A stretch of DNA of 64,000 nt, taken from contig NZ_BLVZ01000012.1 of assembly GCF_015471405.1 (NCBI RefSeq), positions 1 to 64,000 on the forward strand, given 5' to 3'. Every line of letters begins with the position of its first letter. Position 1 is the first letter of the stretch. Under the pieces are notes generated by a model. The model was not told the DNA's origin. It made no database searches and saw only the letters and a program-made list of their open reading frames with translations. Below are positions 23,149 to 32,988 of this stretch, piece after piece. The position numbers and the translations under genes are program-made. This stretch comes from Pseudomonas cichorii. Lineage in GTDB: Bacteria; Pseudomonadota; Gammaproteobacteria; Pseudomonadales; Pseudomonadaceae.

Positions 23149-24630
23149 TCAAGGGCTGTTGGCCAGTATTTTTTCCAGTGTGCCGCTGACTCCCAAGTCC
23201 CGCAGGTTATTGAGGTTCTGCTCAAAGGCTGCGACGAACTCGGCGGAGCGGGGGATTGCCAGACCAAAGATTTCTTCCACGCCCAGCAGCCGCTGAGTCA
23301 GCAAAACATCGTCGGCCACCAGCGCCTGACAGAAGTCAGCCCGTGGATCGGGAATCCTGTAGGTCGTGCCGTTCTCGTCCACGCCCTTGAGGTACAAGGC
23401 CCAGGCAGCCACCACCAGTGATGCGCGCTCCAGATTGCCCTGATCGAGAATCAGCCGGTTAATGGTCGGAATGGTGAACTTGGGGAATTTCGACGAGCCG
23501 TCCGAACACACACGCTCCAGTTGATCGGCAATCGCCTGATTGGAGAAACGCTCGATCAGCGTGTCCTTGTAGCCTTCCAGATCGATGCCTGGCACCGAAG
23601 CCAGCTGCGGGGTGACATCCAGGTCCATATAGGCCCGGATATAACGCACGAACAGCGGGTCGTTCATGGTTTCGTGGACGAAGCGGTAACCCTTCAGAAA
23701 ACCCAGGTAGGTCAATGCAAGGTGGCTGCCGTTGAGCAGCTTGATCTTCATTTCTTCGTAGGGCGTCACGTCGTCGGTGAACTGTACGCCGACCTTTTCC
23801 CAGGCCGGGCGGCCATTGACGAACTTGTCTTCCAGCACCCATTGCACGAACGGCTCGCAGACCACTGGCCATGCGTCGTCGATATGCTTTTCATCGGCCA
23901 GTTTCAGGCGGTGGGCCGAGCTGGTCATGGGCGTGATGCGGTCGACCATGGCATTGGGGAAGCTGACGTTTTCGGCAATCCAGTCATGCAGGTCGGCATC
24001 GCGCAGGGCAGCAAAGGCCAGCAGTGCCTTGCGGGTAACGGCGCCGTTGTGGGGCAGGTTATCGCAGGACATCAGCGTAAAGGCCGGTATGCCCGCAGCA
24101 CGCCGACGGGCCAGCGCGGCACACAGAAAACCGAATACCGTGCCGGGCGTATTGGGGTGGGTCAGGTCGTGGCGGATCTGCGGCAGGTGCGCCATGAACT
24201 GGCCGTTGCTGTCATCGATGCAATAGCCGCCTTCGGTAATGGTCAGCGACACGATGCGGATGTCCGGGCTGGCCAGTTTGTCGATCAGGGCTTGAGGATC
24301 GTCTTCGGCCAGCAGCATGCCGCTGATGGAGGCGATGATCCGGGTTTCAGTGTCCGGCGTGTCGCCCAACTCATACAGGGTGTACAGATAGTCCTGGCCG
24401 GCCAGTGCATCGCGCACGGCCCGGTCTTCGGGGCGCAGGCCGACGCCGCAGATGCTCCAGTCCAGACCTTCACCGCTGTTCATCAATGCATCGGTGTAAA
24501 ACGCCTGATGTGCGCGATGAAATCCACCGACGCCAATATGGGCAATGCCCTGGCGGGTTTCGCTGGCAGAGTAGGCGGGGCGGGCAATATCGGCACCCAG
24601 TTGCGACAGGTTCTGTTTGTTCAGTTTCAT
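23149..24630 (-). CDS. mtlD: Mannitol 2-dehydrogenase (polyol dehydrogenase)
   Basis: 493 aa, the length of P. fluorescens mannitol dehydrogenase. The family signature KIKLLNGSHLALTYLG carries the catalytic Lys, Asn and His of long-chain polyol dehydrogenases. The N-terminal GIAHIGVGGFHRAHQAFY is the NAD-binding start. It oxidises D-mannitol to D-fructose, and D-arabitol or sorbitol to the corresponding ketoses, with NAD+. It is monomeric and zinc-independent in characterised relatives. The gene sits between the ATPase and the sugar kinases. Confidence 0.95.
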   Translation of the reverse strand: MKLNKQNLSQLGADIARPAYSASETRQGIAHIGVGGFHRAHQAFYTDALMNSGEGLDWSICGVGLRPEDRAVRDALAGQDYLYTLYELGDTPDTETRIIASISGMLLAEDDPQALIDKLASPDIRIVSLTITEGGYCIDDSNGQFMAHLPQIRHDLTHPNTPGTVFGFLCAALARRRAAGIPAFTLMSCDNLPHNGAVTRKALLAFAALRDADLHDWIAENVSFPNAMVDRITPMTSSAHRLKLADEKHIDDAWPVVCEPFVQWVLEDKFVNGRPAWEKVGVQFTDDVTPYEEMKIKLLNGSHLALTYLGFLKGYRFVHETMNDPLFVRYIRAYMDLDVTPQLASVPGIDLEGYKDTLIERFSNQAIADQLERVCSDGSSKFPKFTIPTINRLILDQGNLERASLVVAAWALYLKGVDENGTTYRIPDPRADFCQALVADDVLLTQRLLGVEEIFGLAIPRSAEFVAAFEQNLNNLRDLGVSGTLEKILANSP

Positions 24631-24650
24631 GTCAAAGGCTCTCCAATACG

Positions 24651-25754
<1,104 letters not shown>

Positions 25755-25785
25755 GCTTGACTCCGTTTTTATTCTTGAATTCGGG

Positions 25786-26619
25786 CTATTTGACTGCGCC
25801 GAACGACAGGCCGCGGACCAGTTGTTTCTGGCTGATCCAGCCGAAAATCAGGATCGGTGCGCAGGCCAGGGTCGAGACGGCCGAGAGCTTGGCCCAGAAC
25901 AACCCTTCAGGGCTTGAGTACGAGGCGATCAGTGCAGTGAGCGGCGCGGCGTTGGACGAGGTGAGGTTCAGGGACCAGAAGGCCTCGTTCCAGCACAGGA
26001 TCAAGGACAGCAGCGCCGTCGAAGCCAGGCCGCCCTTGCAGATCGGCATCAGCACCCGGAATATTTCCTGGCGCGTGCTGGCACCGTCCAGCCGCGAGGC
26101 TTCGAGGATTTCTCCCGGAATGTCCTTGAAGTAGGTGTAAATCATCCAGACCACGATCGGCAGGTTGATCAGCGTGTAGATGATGATCAGCGCCAGACGC
26201 GAATCCAGCAGGCCGAAGGTCTTGGCCAGCAGATAGATCGGCATCAGCACGCCCACCGGCGGCAGCATCTTGGTGGAGAGCATCCACAGCAGTGTGCTCT
26301 TGGTGCGCTTGGTCTCGAAGAAGGCCATGGAGTAGGCAGCAGGAATGGCCACCAGCATGCTCAGGATCGTGGCGCTGAACGAAATCAGTACCGAGTTCCA
26401 GGCGAAGTGGAAGTAATCGCTGCGTTCCTGAATGTGCAGGTAGTTCTCCAGCGTCGGGGTGAAAAACAGTTGCGGCGGCGTCGCGAAGGCGTCGATCTCG
26501 GTCTTGAAGCTGGTCAGCACCATCCAGAAGATCGGGAAGAACACCAGTGCGGCGATAAGCCAGGACAAGACCCCGAGCAGCAGGCTTTGCAGGCGGCGTG
26601 ATTGTTTGAGCGTCATCAT
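25786..26619 (-). CDS. mtlG: Mannitol/polyol ABC transporter permease subunit
   Basis: 277 aa with six predicted spans, MalG type. The cytoplasmic coupling loop (DIPGEILEASRLDGAS then EIFRVLMPI) matches the EAA motif that contacts the ATPase. The start may be either ATG of a tandem pair (26619 or 26616); GAGGG precedes the first. Only 10 bp separate it from mtlF, so the two permeases are translated together. Confidence 0.93.
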   Translation of the reverse strand: MMTLKQSRRLQSLLLGVLSWLIAALVFFPIFWMVLTSFKTEIDAFATPPQLFFTPTLENYLHIQERSDYFHFAWNSVLISFSATILSMLVAIPAAYSMAFFETKRTKSTLLWMLSTKMLPPVGVLMPIYLLAKTFGLLDSRLALIIIYTLINLPIVVWMIYTYFKDIPGEILEASRLDGASTRQEIFRVLMPICKGGLASTALLSLILCWNEAFWSLNLTSSNAAPLTALIASYSSPEGLFWAKLSAVSTLACAPILIFGWISQKQLVRGLSFGAVK

Positions 26620-26629
26620 GGCAAGGCCC

Positions 26630-27562
26630 TCATGACTTGTCGGTGAGGTTTTTGCCGATCATCCGGATCAGGATGATCGCCGCGATATTGGCAATGACGA
26701 CCGCTATCAGGCCGCCCGCCGAGGCCATGCCGACATCGAACTGCAGCAACGCCTGGATGTAGATCAGGTACGCCAGGTTGGTCGAAGCGAAGCCCGGCCC
26801 GCCATTGGTGGTGGTGAAGATTTCGGCAAACACCGAGAGCAGGAAAATCGTTTCGATCATCACCACCACGGCAATTGGCCGGGCCAGGTGAGGAAGGGTC
26901 AGGTGCCAGAAAATCGCAATCGGCCCGGCACCATCGAGTCGGGCGGCCTCTTTCTGTTCCTGATCCAGCGACTGCATGGCGGTCATCAGAATCAGGATCG
27001 CGAACGGCAACCATTGCCAGGACACGATGATAATGATCGACAGCATCGGGTAATGAGCGAACCAGTCGACGGGCTCGGCCCCGAAGAAGCGCCACACGGC
27101 GGCCAGAACGCCGGAAACCGGGTGGAAAATCAGGTTCTTCCAGATCAGGGCGCTGACCGTGGGCATGATGAAAAACGGCGAGATCAACAGCACCCGCACG
27201 ATGCCGCGACCAAAAAACTCGCTGGCTTCCAACAGGGCGGAAATCAATACACCGAGGATCACACTGATCGCCAGTACGCTGCCCACCAGCAACAAGGTAT
27301 TACCGGCACCGGGCAGGAAACCGCTGTCGGTGACGAAGTACGTGAAGTTTTCCAGCCCGACGAATTCGTTTTCGCCGGGGCTCAACAGGTTGTAGCGAAT
27401 CAGCGAGAAATAAATGGTCATGCCCAGAGGCACGATCATCCAGACCAGCAAGAGCGCCACGGAAGGGCTGACCAGAAACCATCCGGGTTTGAACCTTTTG
27501 TTTCTGGCCTTGGAGGCATCGCCGGACAAATCCGGGCGAGCAGGAATGGCTGAGGTCTTCAT
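26630..27562 (-). CDS. mtlF: Mannitol/polyol ABC transporter permease subunit
   Basis: 310 aa, MalF type without the large periplasmic domain of enteric MalF. An N-terminal cytoplasmic stretch of about 30 residues precedes six spans; the EAA-like loop is LDQEQKEAARLDGAG. It pairs with MtlG to form the membrane channel. A hairpin and 74 bp separate it from mtlE, which should lower its expression relative to the binding protein. Confidence 0.93.
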   Translation of the reverse strand: MKTSAIPARPDLSGDASKARNKRFKPGWFLVSPSVALLLVWMIVPLGMTIYFSLIRYNLLSPGENEFVGLENFTYFVTDSGFLPGAGNTLLLVGSVLAISVILGVLISALLEASEFFGRGIVRVLLISPFFIMPTVSALIWKNLIFHPVSGVLAAVWRFFGAEPVDWFAHYPMLSIIIIVSWQWLPFAILILMTAMQSLDQEQKEAARLDGAGPIAIFWHLTLPHLARPIAVVVMIETIFLLSVFAEIFTTTNGGPGFASTNLAYLIYIQALLQFDVGMASAGGLIAVVIANIAAIILIRMIGKNLTDKS

Positions 27563-27600
27563 GGGGAACTCCGAACCGGGATTTGCCTGTCAGCGGGAGT

Positions 27601-27620
27601 CGAGGGGCAAGTGCCCCTCG
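27601..27620 (-). terminator. Intercistronic stem-loop between mtlE and mtlF
   Basis: CGAGGGGCA-ag-TGCCCCTCG, a 9-bp perfect stem with a 2-nt gap (in practice a 4-nt loop), lies in the gap after mtlE. With no T-run it more likely stabilises mtlE mRNA or attenuates partially than terminates fully. Confidence 0.65.
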
Positions 27621-27636
27621 GCTTGAGTCGTGAGGC

Positions 27637-28959
27637 CTACTTTTTCGGGTAGCCGGCTCGTTTCATGTCGCGCTCGGTGGAGTTTTGCGCCATTTTCAAG
27701 GCGTTCTCCACTGTCGACTGACCGATCAGTGCAGCCGAGAACTGCTGGCCGACACTGGTGCCGATGGCCTGGAACTCGGGAATGGTCACCAACTGGATGC
27801 CCACGTAAGGCACCGGCTTGAGCGTTGGTGTCTTGGGCGTCACGGCCATCAGCGATTTGAGGGTGATATCGGCGAATGGCGCGGCTTTCTTGTATTCATC
27901 CGTGTAGGTCGATGCCCGCGTACCTGGCGGCACGTTGGATACGCCGTCTTTCTCTGCGACCAGAGCGGCATATTCCTTGGATGTTGCCCACTGAGTGAAG
28001 GCCTGGGCGTCCTTGGTGTTCTTGGCACTGGTCGGAATCGCCAGCGACCAGGAATACAGCCACGACGAGCCTTTTTCCGTCACTTGATGAGGCGCATAGG
28101 TAAAGCCGACATGGTCGGCGACCTTGCTCTGGCTCTTGTCGGTGACAAAGGAGCCGGCCACGCTGGCATCGACCCAGATCGCACACTTGCCGCTGTTGAA
28201 CAGCGCCAGGTTCTCGTTGAAACCGTTGCTTGATGCGCCCGGTGGCCCGGATTGCTTCATGGTGTTGACGTAGAAGTTGAGGGCGTCTTTCCATTCCGGC
28301 TGATCGAACTGGGGTTTCCATTGTTCATCGAACCAGCGTGCGCCGTAGGCGTTGGCCACTGTGGTAATCAGCGCCATGTTCTCGCCCCAGCCGGCCTTGC
28401 CGCGCAGGCAGATGCCGTATTGCTCTTTGGACTTGTCGGTGAGCTTGCCTGCGAACTCGGCAATCTGGATCCAGGTCGGACGCTCCGGCATGGTCAGCCC
28501 TGCGTTCTGGAACAGGTCCTTGCGGTAGTAGGTAATCGAGCTTTCTGCATAGAACGGCAGGGCAAACAACTTGCCGTCCACCGACAACCCGTCGCGCACC
28601 GACGGGAAGACATCATCGAGCTGGTAACTGGCAGGCAGATCCTTCATTTCCTGCAACCAGCCCTTGGCGCCCCACAGTGAGGCTTCGTACATGCCGATGG
28701 TCAGCACGTCGAACTGGCCGCCCTTGGTGGCGATGTCGGTGGTCAGACGCTGGCGCAGGACGTTTTCTTCCAGCACGACCCAGTTGAGCTTGATGTCAGG
28801 GTGTTGTTCTTCAAAGGTCTTGGAGAGGCGTTGCATGCGAATCATGTCGCTGTTGTTGACCGTGGCGATGGTCACGGTCCCTGCAACAGCGTTGCCGCCG
28901 AACAGGAAACCGGCGCTGAGGACTGAACTGGCAAGCAGTAATTTTGCTGGGTTCTTCAT
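27637..28959 (-). CDS. mtlE: Mannitol/polyol-binding periplasmic protein
   Basis: 440 aa with a signal peptide (about 1-26, GGNAVAG). Belongs to cluster-1 extracellular solute-binding proteins; GTVTIATVNNSDMIRMQRL starts the mature domain, and FDVLTIGMYEASLWGAKGWL and FALPFYAESSITYYRKDLF are typical of polyol-binding members. It captures mannitol, arabitol or sorbitol for MtlFGK. It is first in the operon and has a strong ribosome site (AGGAG) with a Crc-type motif in its leader. Confidence 0.94.
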   Translation of the reverse strand: MKNPAKLLLASSVLSAGFLFGGNAVAGTVTIATVNNSDMIRMQRLSKTFEEQHPDIKLNWVVLEENVLRQRLTTDIATKGGQFDVLTIGMYEASLWGAKGWLQEMKDLPASYQLDDVFPSVRDGLSVDGKLFALPFYAESSITYYRKDLFQNAGLTMPERPTWIQIAEFAGKLTDKSKEQYGICLRGKAGWGENMALITTVANAYGARWFDEQWKPQFDQPEWKDALNFYVNTMKQSGPPGASSNGFNENLALFNSGKCAIWVDASVAGSFVTDKSQSKVADHVGFTYAPHQVTEKGSSWLYSWSLAIPTSAKNTKDAQAFTQWATSKEYAALVAEKDGVSNVPPGTRASTYTDEYKKAAPFADITLKSLMAVTPKTPTLKPVPYVGIQLVTIPEFQAIGTSVGQQFSAALIGQSTVENALKMAQNSTERDMKRAGYPKK

Positions 28960-29001
28960 TGATCACTCCTCGTCCATGCTCTGGGAGTCATGGAGGGTCG
29001 G

Positions 29002-29009
29002 TTATTGTT
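29002..29009 (-). promoter_or_regulatory. Possible Crc/Hfq catabolite-repression motif in the mtlE leader
   Basis: On the minus strand the sequence is AACAATAA, a match to AAYAAYAA within an A-rich stretch (AAAAACAATAACC), about 43 nt upstream of the mtlE start. Crc with Hfq binds such motifs to block translation in Pseudomonas. It counts only if transcription starts upstream of it. Confidence 0.45.
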
Positions 29010-29199
29010 TTTGTCTCTTCCGGAGGTGAGGAAGATGTGAGCTGATTACAACGACCTTGAGACGCGATGACAAATCCTGCACCGCACTTCAACTGATACT
29101 TTTTTGCATTCGGCAGTGCTTTGAAAACGCACCGCAACCGCGCTCAGGCAGGCTGCAATGCAGAATCAGCGTAGACGAGATGGCCGCAGGCAGGGTGAA

Positions 29200-30105
29200 T
29201 CAGTACAGGTTCTGCTCGGTCAGGCGCTGGACGGCAAGGCGTCGATAGTGTGACGGCGTCATCCCTTTGAGCTGCTGGAAGCGGCGATTGAAGTTGGAAA
29301 TGTTATTGAATCCCGACTCGAAGCAGATATCCGTCACCGGCTTGTCGCCATCGGCCAGCAGCTCACAGGACTTGCTGATGCGCAGGCGATTGACGAACTC
29401 CACGAAGCAGCGGCCAGTGGCCTGTTTGAATACACGAGAGAAATACGTCGGTTTCATGCCCAGGTATTCAGCGACCTCTTCAAGGGGCAATTCGCGCCCA
29501 TAGTGGGCAAAAATGTAGTCCACCGCCCGGTTGGTGCGCTCAACGCTGTGCTCGTCGGCCATGTGCGACACCGTGGTCCCCGAAAGCAGTTGAAAGTCGT
29601 CGCTGGCCGCCAGCAGCTCCAGCAGAATCAGGAAGTGCCCGAGCCGGGTGATACCGCTGGAGTCGGCGATTTTCTGCATCAGCTTCATGGCCTGACGGAT
29701 CGTGCGCTTGCAGCGGAATTCGATGCCGTACCGGGCGCGCTCCAGCAGCGGGGTCAGGCTCTTGAGTTCGGTAAACACCTGGTTGCCGCTTTCCAGCAGT
29801 TCATCGGTGAAATTGACCAGCATGTCGCGCTTGGCCACTACTTCATCTTCCTGAATCTGGCTGATCCAGTTGTGCGGCAGGTTCGGCCCGGTGAGGAACA
29901 GGCTGCCGGGGTTGAAGTTGCCAATGTAGTCACCGACGAACACCTTGCCTGAACTGGCGACGATCAGATGCAGCTCGTATTCCTTGTGGAAATGCCAGCG
30001 CACCAGCGGGCAGGGGAAACCGTGTTCGCGGTAGATGATCGACAGGCCATTGTGATCGTCCATCAATTCGTAGGAAGGGTCTGTGATTCTTGTTGTTCTT
30101 GTCAT
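29200..30105 (-). CDS. mtlR: AraC-family activator of the mannitol operon
   Basis: 301 aa. An N-terminal cupin-like sensor domain (about 20-170; HFHKEYELHLIVASSGKVFVGDY) is followed by two HTH motifs (LEEVAEYLGMKPTYFSRVFKQATG and DICFESGFNNISNFNRRFQQ). Position and length match MtlR of P. fluorescens, which activates mtlE transcription in response to mannitol, sorbitol or arabitol. It lies upstream of mtlE in the same direction with a 240-bp gap that should carry the mtlE promoter. Confidence 0.93.
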   Translation of the reverse strand: MTRTTRITDPSYELMDDHNGLSIIYREHGFPCPLVRWHFHKEYELHLIVASSGKVFVGDYIGNFNPGSLFLTGPNLPHNWISQIQEDEVVAKRDMLVNFTDELLESGNQVFTELKSLTPLLERARYGIEFRCKRTIRQAMKLMQKIADSSGITRLGHFLILLELLAASDDFQLLSGTTVSHMADEHSVERTNRAVDYIFAHYGRELPLEEVAEYLGMKPTYFSRVFKQATGRCFVEFVNRLRISKSCELLADGDKPVTDICFESGFNNISNFNRRFQQLKGMTPSHYRRLAVQRLTEQNLY

Positions 30106-30210
30106 GGTCTGACCGCCTTCAGAAGTTGCCAGTCTGCTAATGTGCCTTAATTGTTCTATTCATGCCCAGTCGTCTAATGCTGTCCGCATCAAAACCGGAG
30201 TCATTGCCTG

Positions 30211-30966
30211 ATGAAACAGATCCTTCTGATCGGTATTGGTGCCGGAGATCCTGAACAAATTACAGTGCAGGCCATCAATGCCCTGAACCGCGCCACGGTG
30301 TTCTTCCTGCTGGACAAGGGCTATGCCGAGGATGATCTGCTGCGCCTGAGAAAAGACATCTGTCAGCGTTATATCCAGAACGACAACTATCGACTGGTGC
30401 AGGTCCGGGACCCGCAGCGCGAAGATGATCCCCAGGGCTATGAGCGCGGCATCGAACATTGGCATGAGCAGCGGGCGGTTCTGTTCGAGCGGCTGATCGG
30501 TGATGAACTGAGAGCGGGGGAGGTCGGGGCGTTTCTGGTCTGGGGGGATCCGTCGCTGTACGACAGCACCCTCAGGATTCTCGATCAGGTACTGGCGCGT
30601 GGCCGGGAGGTCTTCGAGTATCAGGTGATTCCCGGCATCACCAGCGTTCAGGCGCTGGTAGCACGACATCGGGTGCCGCTGAACCGCATTGGCGAACCGA
30701 TCCGCATCACCACCGGCAGGCGATTGGCTGCCATGCCCGAGAGTGAACTGGATAATGTGGTCGTGATGCTCGATGCACACTGCACTTTCGAGCGCTTTGT
30801 CGGGCAGGGGCTGGATATCTACTGGGGGGCTTATCTGGGCACGCCGGACGAGATCCTGCTGTCCGGCCCGCTCGATCAGGTCTGTGGGCAGATCAGGCGG
30901 CTACGGGACGAAGCCCGCAGCCGCAAGGGCTGGATTATGGATACCTATCTACTGCGCAAATGTTGA
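30211..30966 (+). CDS. cobF: Precorrin-6A synthase (deacetylating)
   Basis: 251 aa, collinear with CobF. The N-terminal methylase motif ILLIGIGAGDPEQITVQA and the GDPSLYDST block are the S-adenosylmethionine-binding regions of tetrapyrrole methylases. CobF methylates C1 of precorrin-5 with loss of acetate in aerobic cobalamin synthesis. It stands apart from other cob genes here, as is usual in Pseudomonas; the partial cobM at the right end of the window is another pathway member. Confidence 0.94.
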   Translation: MKQILLIGIGAGDPEQITVQAINALNRATVFFLLDKGYAEDDLLRLRKDICQRYIQNDNYRLVQVRDPQREDDPQGYERGIEHWHEQRAVLFERLIGDELRAGEVGAFLVWGDPSLYDSTLRILDQVLARGREVFEYQVIPGITSVQALVARHRVPLNRIGEPIRITTGRRLAAMPESELDNVVVMLDAHCTFERFVGQGLDIYWGAYLGTPDEILLSGPLDQVCGQIRRLRDEARSRKGWIMDTYLLRKC

Positions 30967-32289
30967 TCAATCCTTGCGATTCTTCGCCTCGATCCACTGC
31001 GCCATGTACTGAGTACTTTTGTGGTGGTGATGGCGCAGCATCGCGCCGGTGAAGTTGGTGAGGCGATGGCGCGGCAAGTCCTGACGCAGGGTTTCGATAC
31101 GTTCGATCAGGCTCGCGCAGTGTTGCCTGTGCTGAAAGCGCGCCTGAAGGATGGTCCGGCCTGCGGTCTGGGCTTCAGTCCACAAGGTCTGATCCTGATA
31201 CAGGCGCACTGCCGCGCTGGCGATTTCGCTGGCGCTGCGGGCAATTGCGCCAGGCCATGGCAGGTCGCCGCTCATGGCTTCGGCGCCCACGGGCGTCGTT
31301 ACCGAAGGCGTGCCGCTGAGCATGGCATCCATCAGCTTGCCCTTGATGCCCGCCCCGAAGCGTATCGGTGCCAGGCAGATGCGCGCGGCAGACATCACTT
31401 GCAGGGCATCTTCGGCCCAGTTCATGACATGAAAACCCTGCGCCGCGTTATGCAGAGCGGTGGCCTTGGGCGGTGTGTAGGCGCCATAGATATGCAATTG
31501 CGCAGTCGGCAACTGTTGGCGAATCAGTGGCCAGATGGCGTTTTTCATCCAGAGCACGGCGTCCCAGTTGGGCGCATGCCGGAAGTTGCCGATGCTGAGA
31601 AAGTGCGCCCGCTGCTCGAACGGCGTCACGCTGTCCGGTACGCCATCGAGCATCAATGGGCACCAGTGCAGCAGGGATTTCGGCACGCCGAACTGGCCGC
31701 TCAGCAGGTCGATCTCCACGTCAGAAACCATCAGGTTGAGGTCGCAGCGATAGAGTGAGGCCACTTCGCGCTGGGCCAGATCGCTGCTGGCGATTCGGGC
31801 AAAGAGGCTTGAATGGTCGATCGCGAAAAAGTCATTCAGATCGTCAGGCTCTGACGATTCATTCAAATGCTCCTTGAGAATCTGATGGCGTGTATGGCGC
31901 AGGCTCTGAAAGTCGGAAGTTTCCAGTACCCGCAAGGCATTCGGGCAATGCTTTTCAACGCGCCAGCCAAATTGCTCTTCGATGAGAAACTGGTCGAACA
32001 GCACGATATCGGGCTGTAGCTCACTGACGAAGGTATCGAAGCTGCTGCTGTTGAGCTCGATATGGACTTCTTCAATCCCCAGGCTTTTCAGGTCGGCCCG
32101 GTGTTCACCTTCGGTGGCCGGGCTGGCGAAGGTGATGTGCCAATCCTGTTCGAGAAAACACTGGATCAGTTGCATGACATGGCCGCTGGCCGCGGAGGAA
32201 CGGGGCTCGGGCCATACATAACCAATGATCAGCAGGCTGGTTTTTACTCGGGGCGGAGTCTGTGCAGGGTGAACGTCATGATTAGCCAA
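30967..32289 (-). CDS. Glycosyltransferase, GT4-like
   Basis: 440 aa. The C-terminal half has a GT-B nucleotide-sugar site: SIGNFRHAPNWDAVLWM, then LHIYGAY and IRFGAGIKGKLMDAMLSGTPSVTT, where a Lys and the following Glu/Asp region normally contact the donor. The N-terminal half (LLIIGYVWPEPRSSAASGHVMQL) is the acceptor domain. The acceptor is unknown; surface polysaccharide or protein glycosylation are possible. The ATG overlaps the end of the upstream receiver gene by 8 bp, so the two are probably co-transcribed. Its stop is adjacent to that of cobF. Confidence 0.85.
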   Translation of the reverse strand: MANHDVHPAQTPPRVKTSLLIIGYVWPEPRSSAASGHVMQLIQCFLEQDWHITFASPATEGEHRADLKSLGIEEVHIELNSSSFDTFVSELQPDIVLFDQFLIEEQFGWRVEKHCPNALRVLETSDFQSLRHTRHQILKEHLNESSEPDDLNDFFAIDHSSLFARIASSDLAQREVASLYRCDLNLMVSDVEIDLLSGQFGVPKSLLHWCPLMLDGVPDSVTPFEQRAHFLSIGNFRHAPNWDAVLWMKNAIWPLIRQQLPTAQLHIYGAYTPPKATALHNAAQGFHVMNWAEDALQVMSAARICLAPIRFGAGIKGKLMDAMLSGTPSVTTPVGAEAMSGDLPWPGAIARSASEIASAAVRLYQDQTLWTEAQTAGRTILQARFQHRQHCASLIERIETLRQDLPRHRLTNFTGAMLRHHHHKSTQYMAQWIEAKNRKD

Positions 32290-32641
32290 GGATGCTTTTT
32301 ACCTTGTCGCGCAGGTCATCGATGGAAAACGGCTTGCCAATCGAATGCATGCCATCCGGGACTTCGATGTTTTCCGAATAGCCGCTGGCAAACAGGACCG
32401 GCAGTTGCGGGCGCAGTTGCCGGGTTTGTCTGGCCAGCTCCGTACCACGCATGTCAGGCAGGCCCTGATCGGTCATCAGCAAGTCGATGTGAGTGGCCTC
32501 GTCCTTGATATGGGCCAGCGCCTCCTGGGCGTCCGACGCTTCAAGTACCTGATACTCCAGTTCTTCAAGCACATCGACGATCAGCATGCGTACGATGCTG
32601 TCATCTTCGACCACAAGAATGGTGTTGGCTGCGTCAGGCAT
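32282..32641 (-). CDS. Single-domain response regulator
   Basis: 119 aa, one receiver domain only. The phosphoacceptor is Asp58 (LLMTDQGLPD), the acidic pair VVEDD lies at 10-14, and the conserved Lys is in SIGKPFSID. With no output domain it likely acts by protein contact, or as an intermediate in the phosphorelays encoded just to the right. It is divergent from the large hybrid kinase gene and precedes the glycosyltransferase. Confidence 0.9.
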   Translation of the reverse strand: MPDAANTILVVEDDSIVRMLIVDVLEELEYQVLEASDAQEALAHIKDEATHIDLLMTDQGLPDMRGTELARQTRQLRPQLPVLFASGYSENIEVPDGMHSIGKPFSIDDLRDKVKSILG

Positions 32642-32988
32642 GGCGATTTCCTAGAAAATGGTAGTGAAGGCTACGCACTGGCGCAGCCTGCGGGCTTTTG
32701 TACGAAAAGTCACTGCGTTTGGATCATGCAGCCGTCAAAAACAGCCTGGTCTGATCGGGACGGGTGATTTCTTGCCCATTCCTTCCATCAGTAAATAAAA
32801 CACAACCAGAAGTTCCGTCAGAATCGAATCGAATAGCTATCCTTTGCCAGCAGGCTTTATTCGCTTGATGTGGGCGAGCTTATCGCCGATTTATGTGTGA
32901 GATTTCAATCCTCTATGTGAGAAAACTGAGTCTTTTTCTTGCCGTTGCGGCAAACTCTAACGTTTTGATATATCGCCAGGGACTTTTC
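32642..32988. other. 347-bp divergent control region
   Basis: It lies between the minus-strand receiver gene and the plus-strand hybrid kinase. An in-frame extension of the kinase to 32893 exists but is judged non-coding. Promoters for both directions must lie here. I see no unambiguous sigma70 pair and no repeated operator. Confidence 0.4.
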
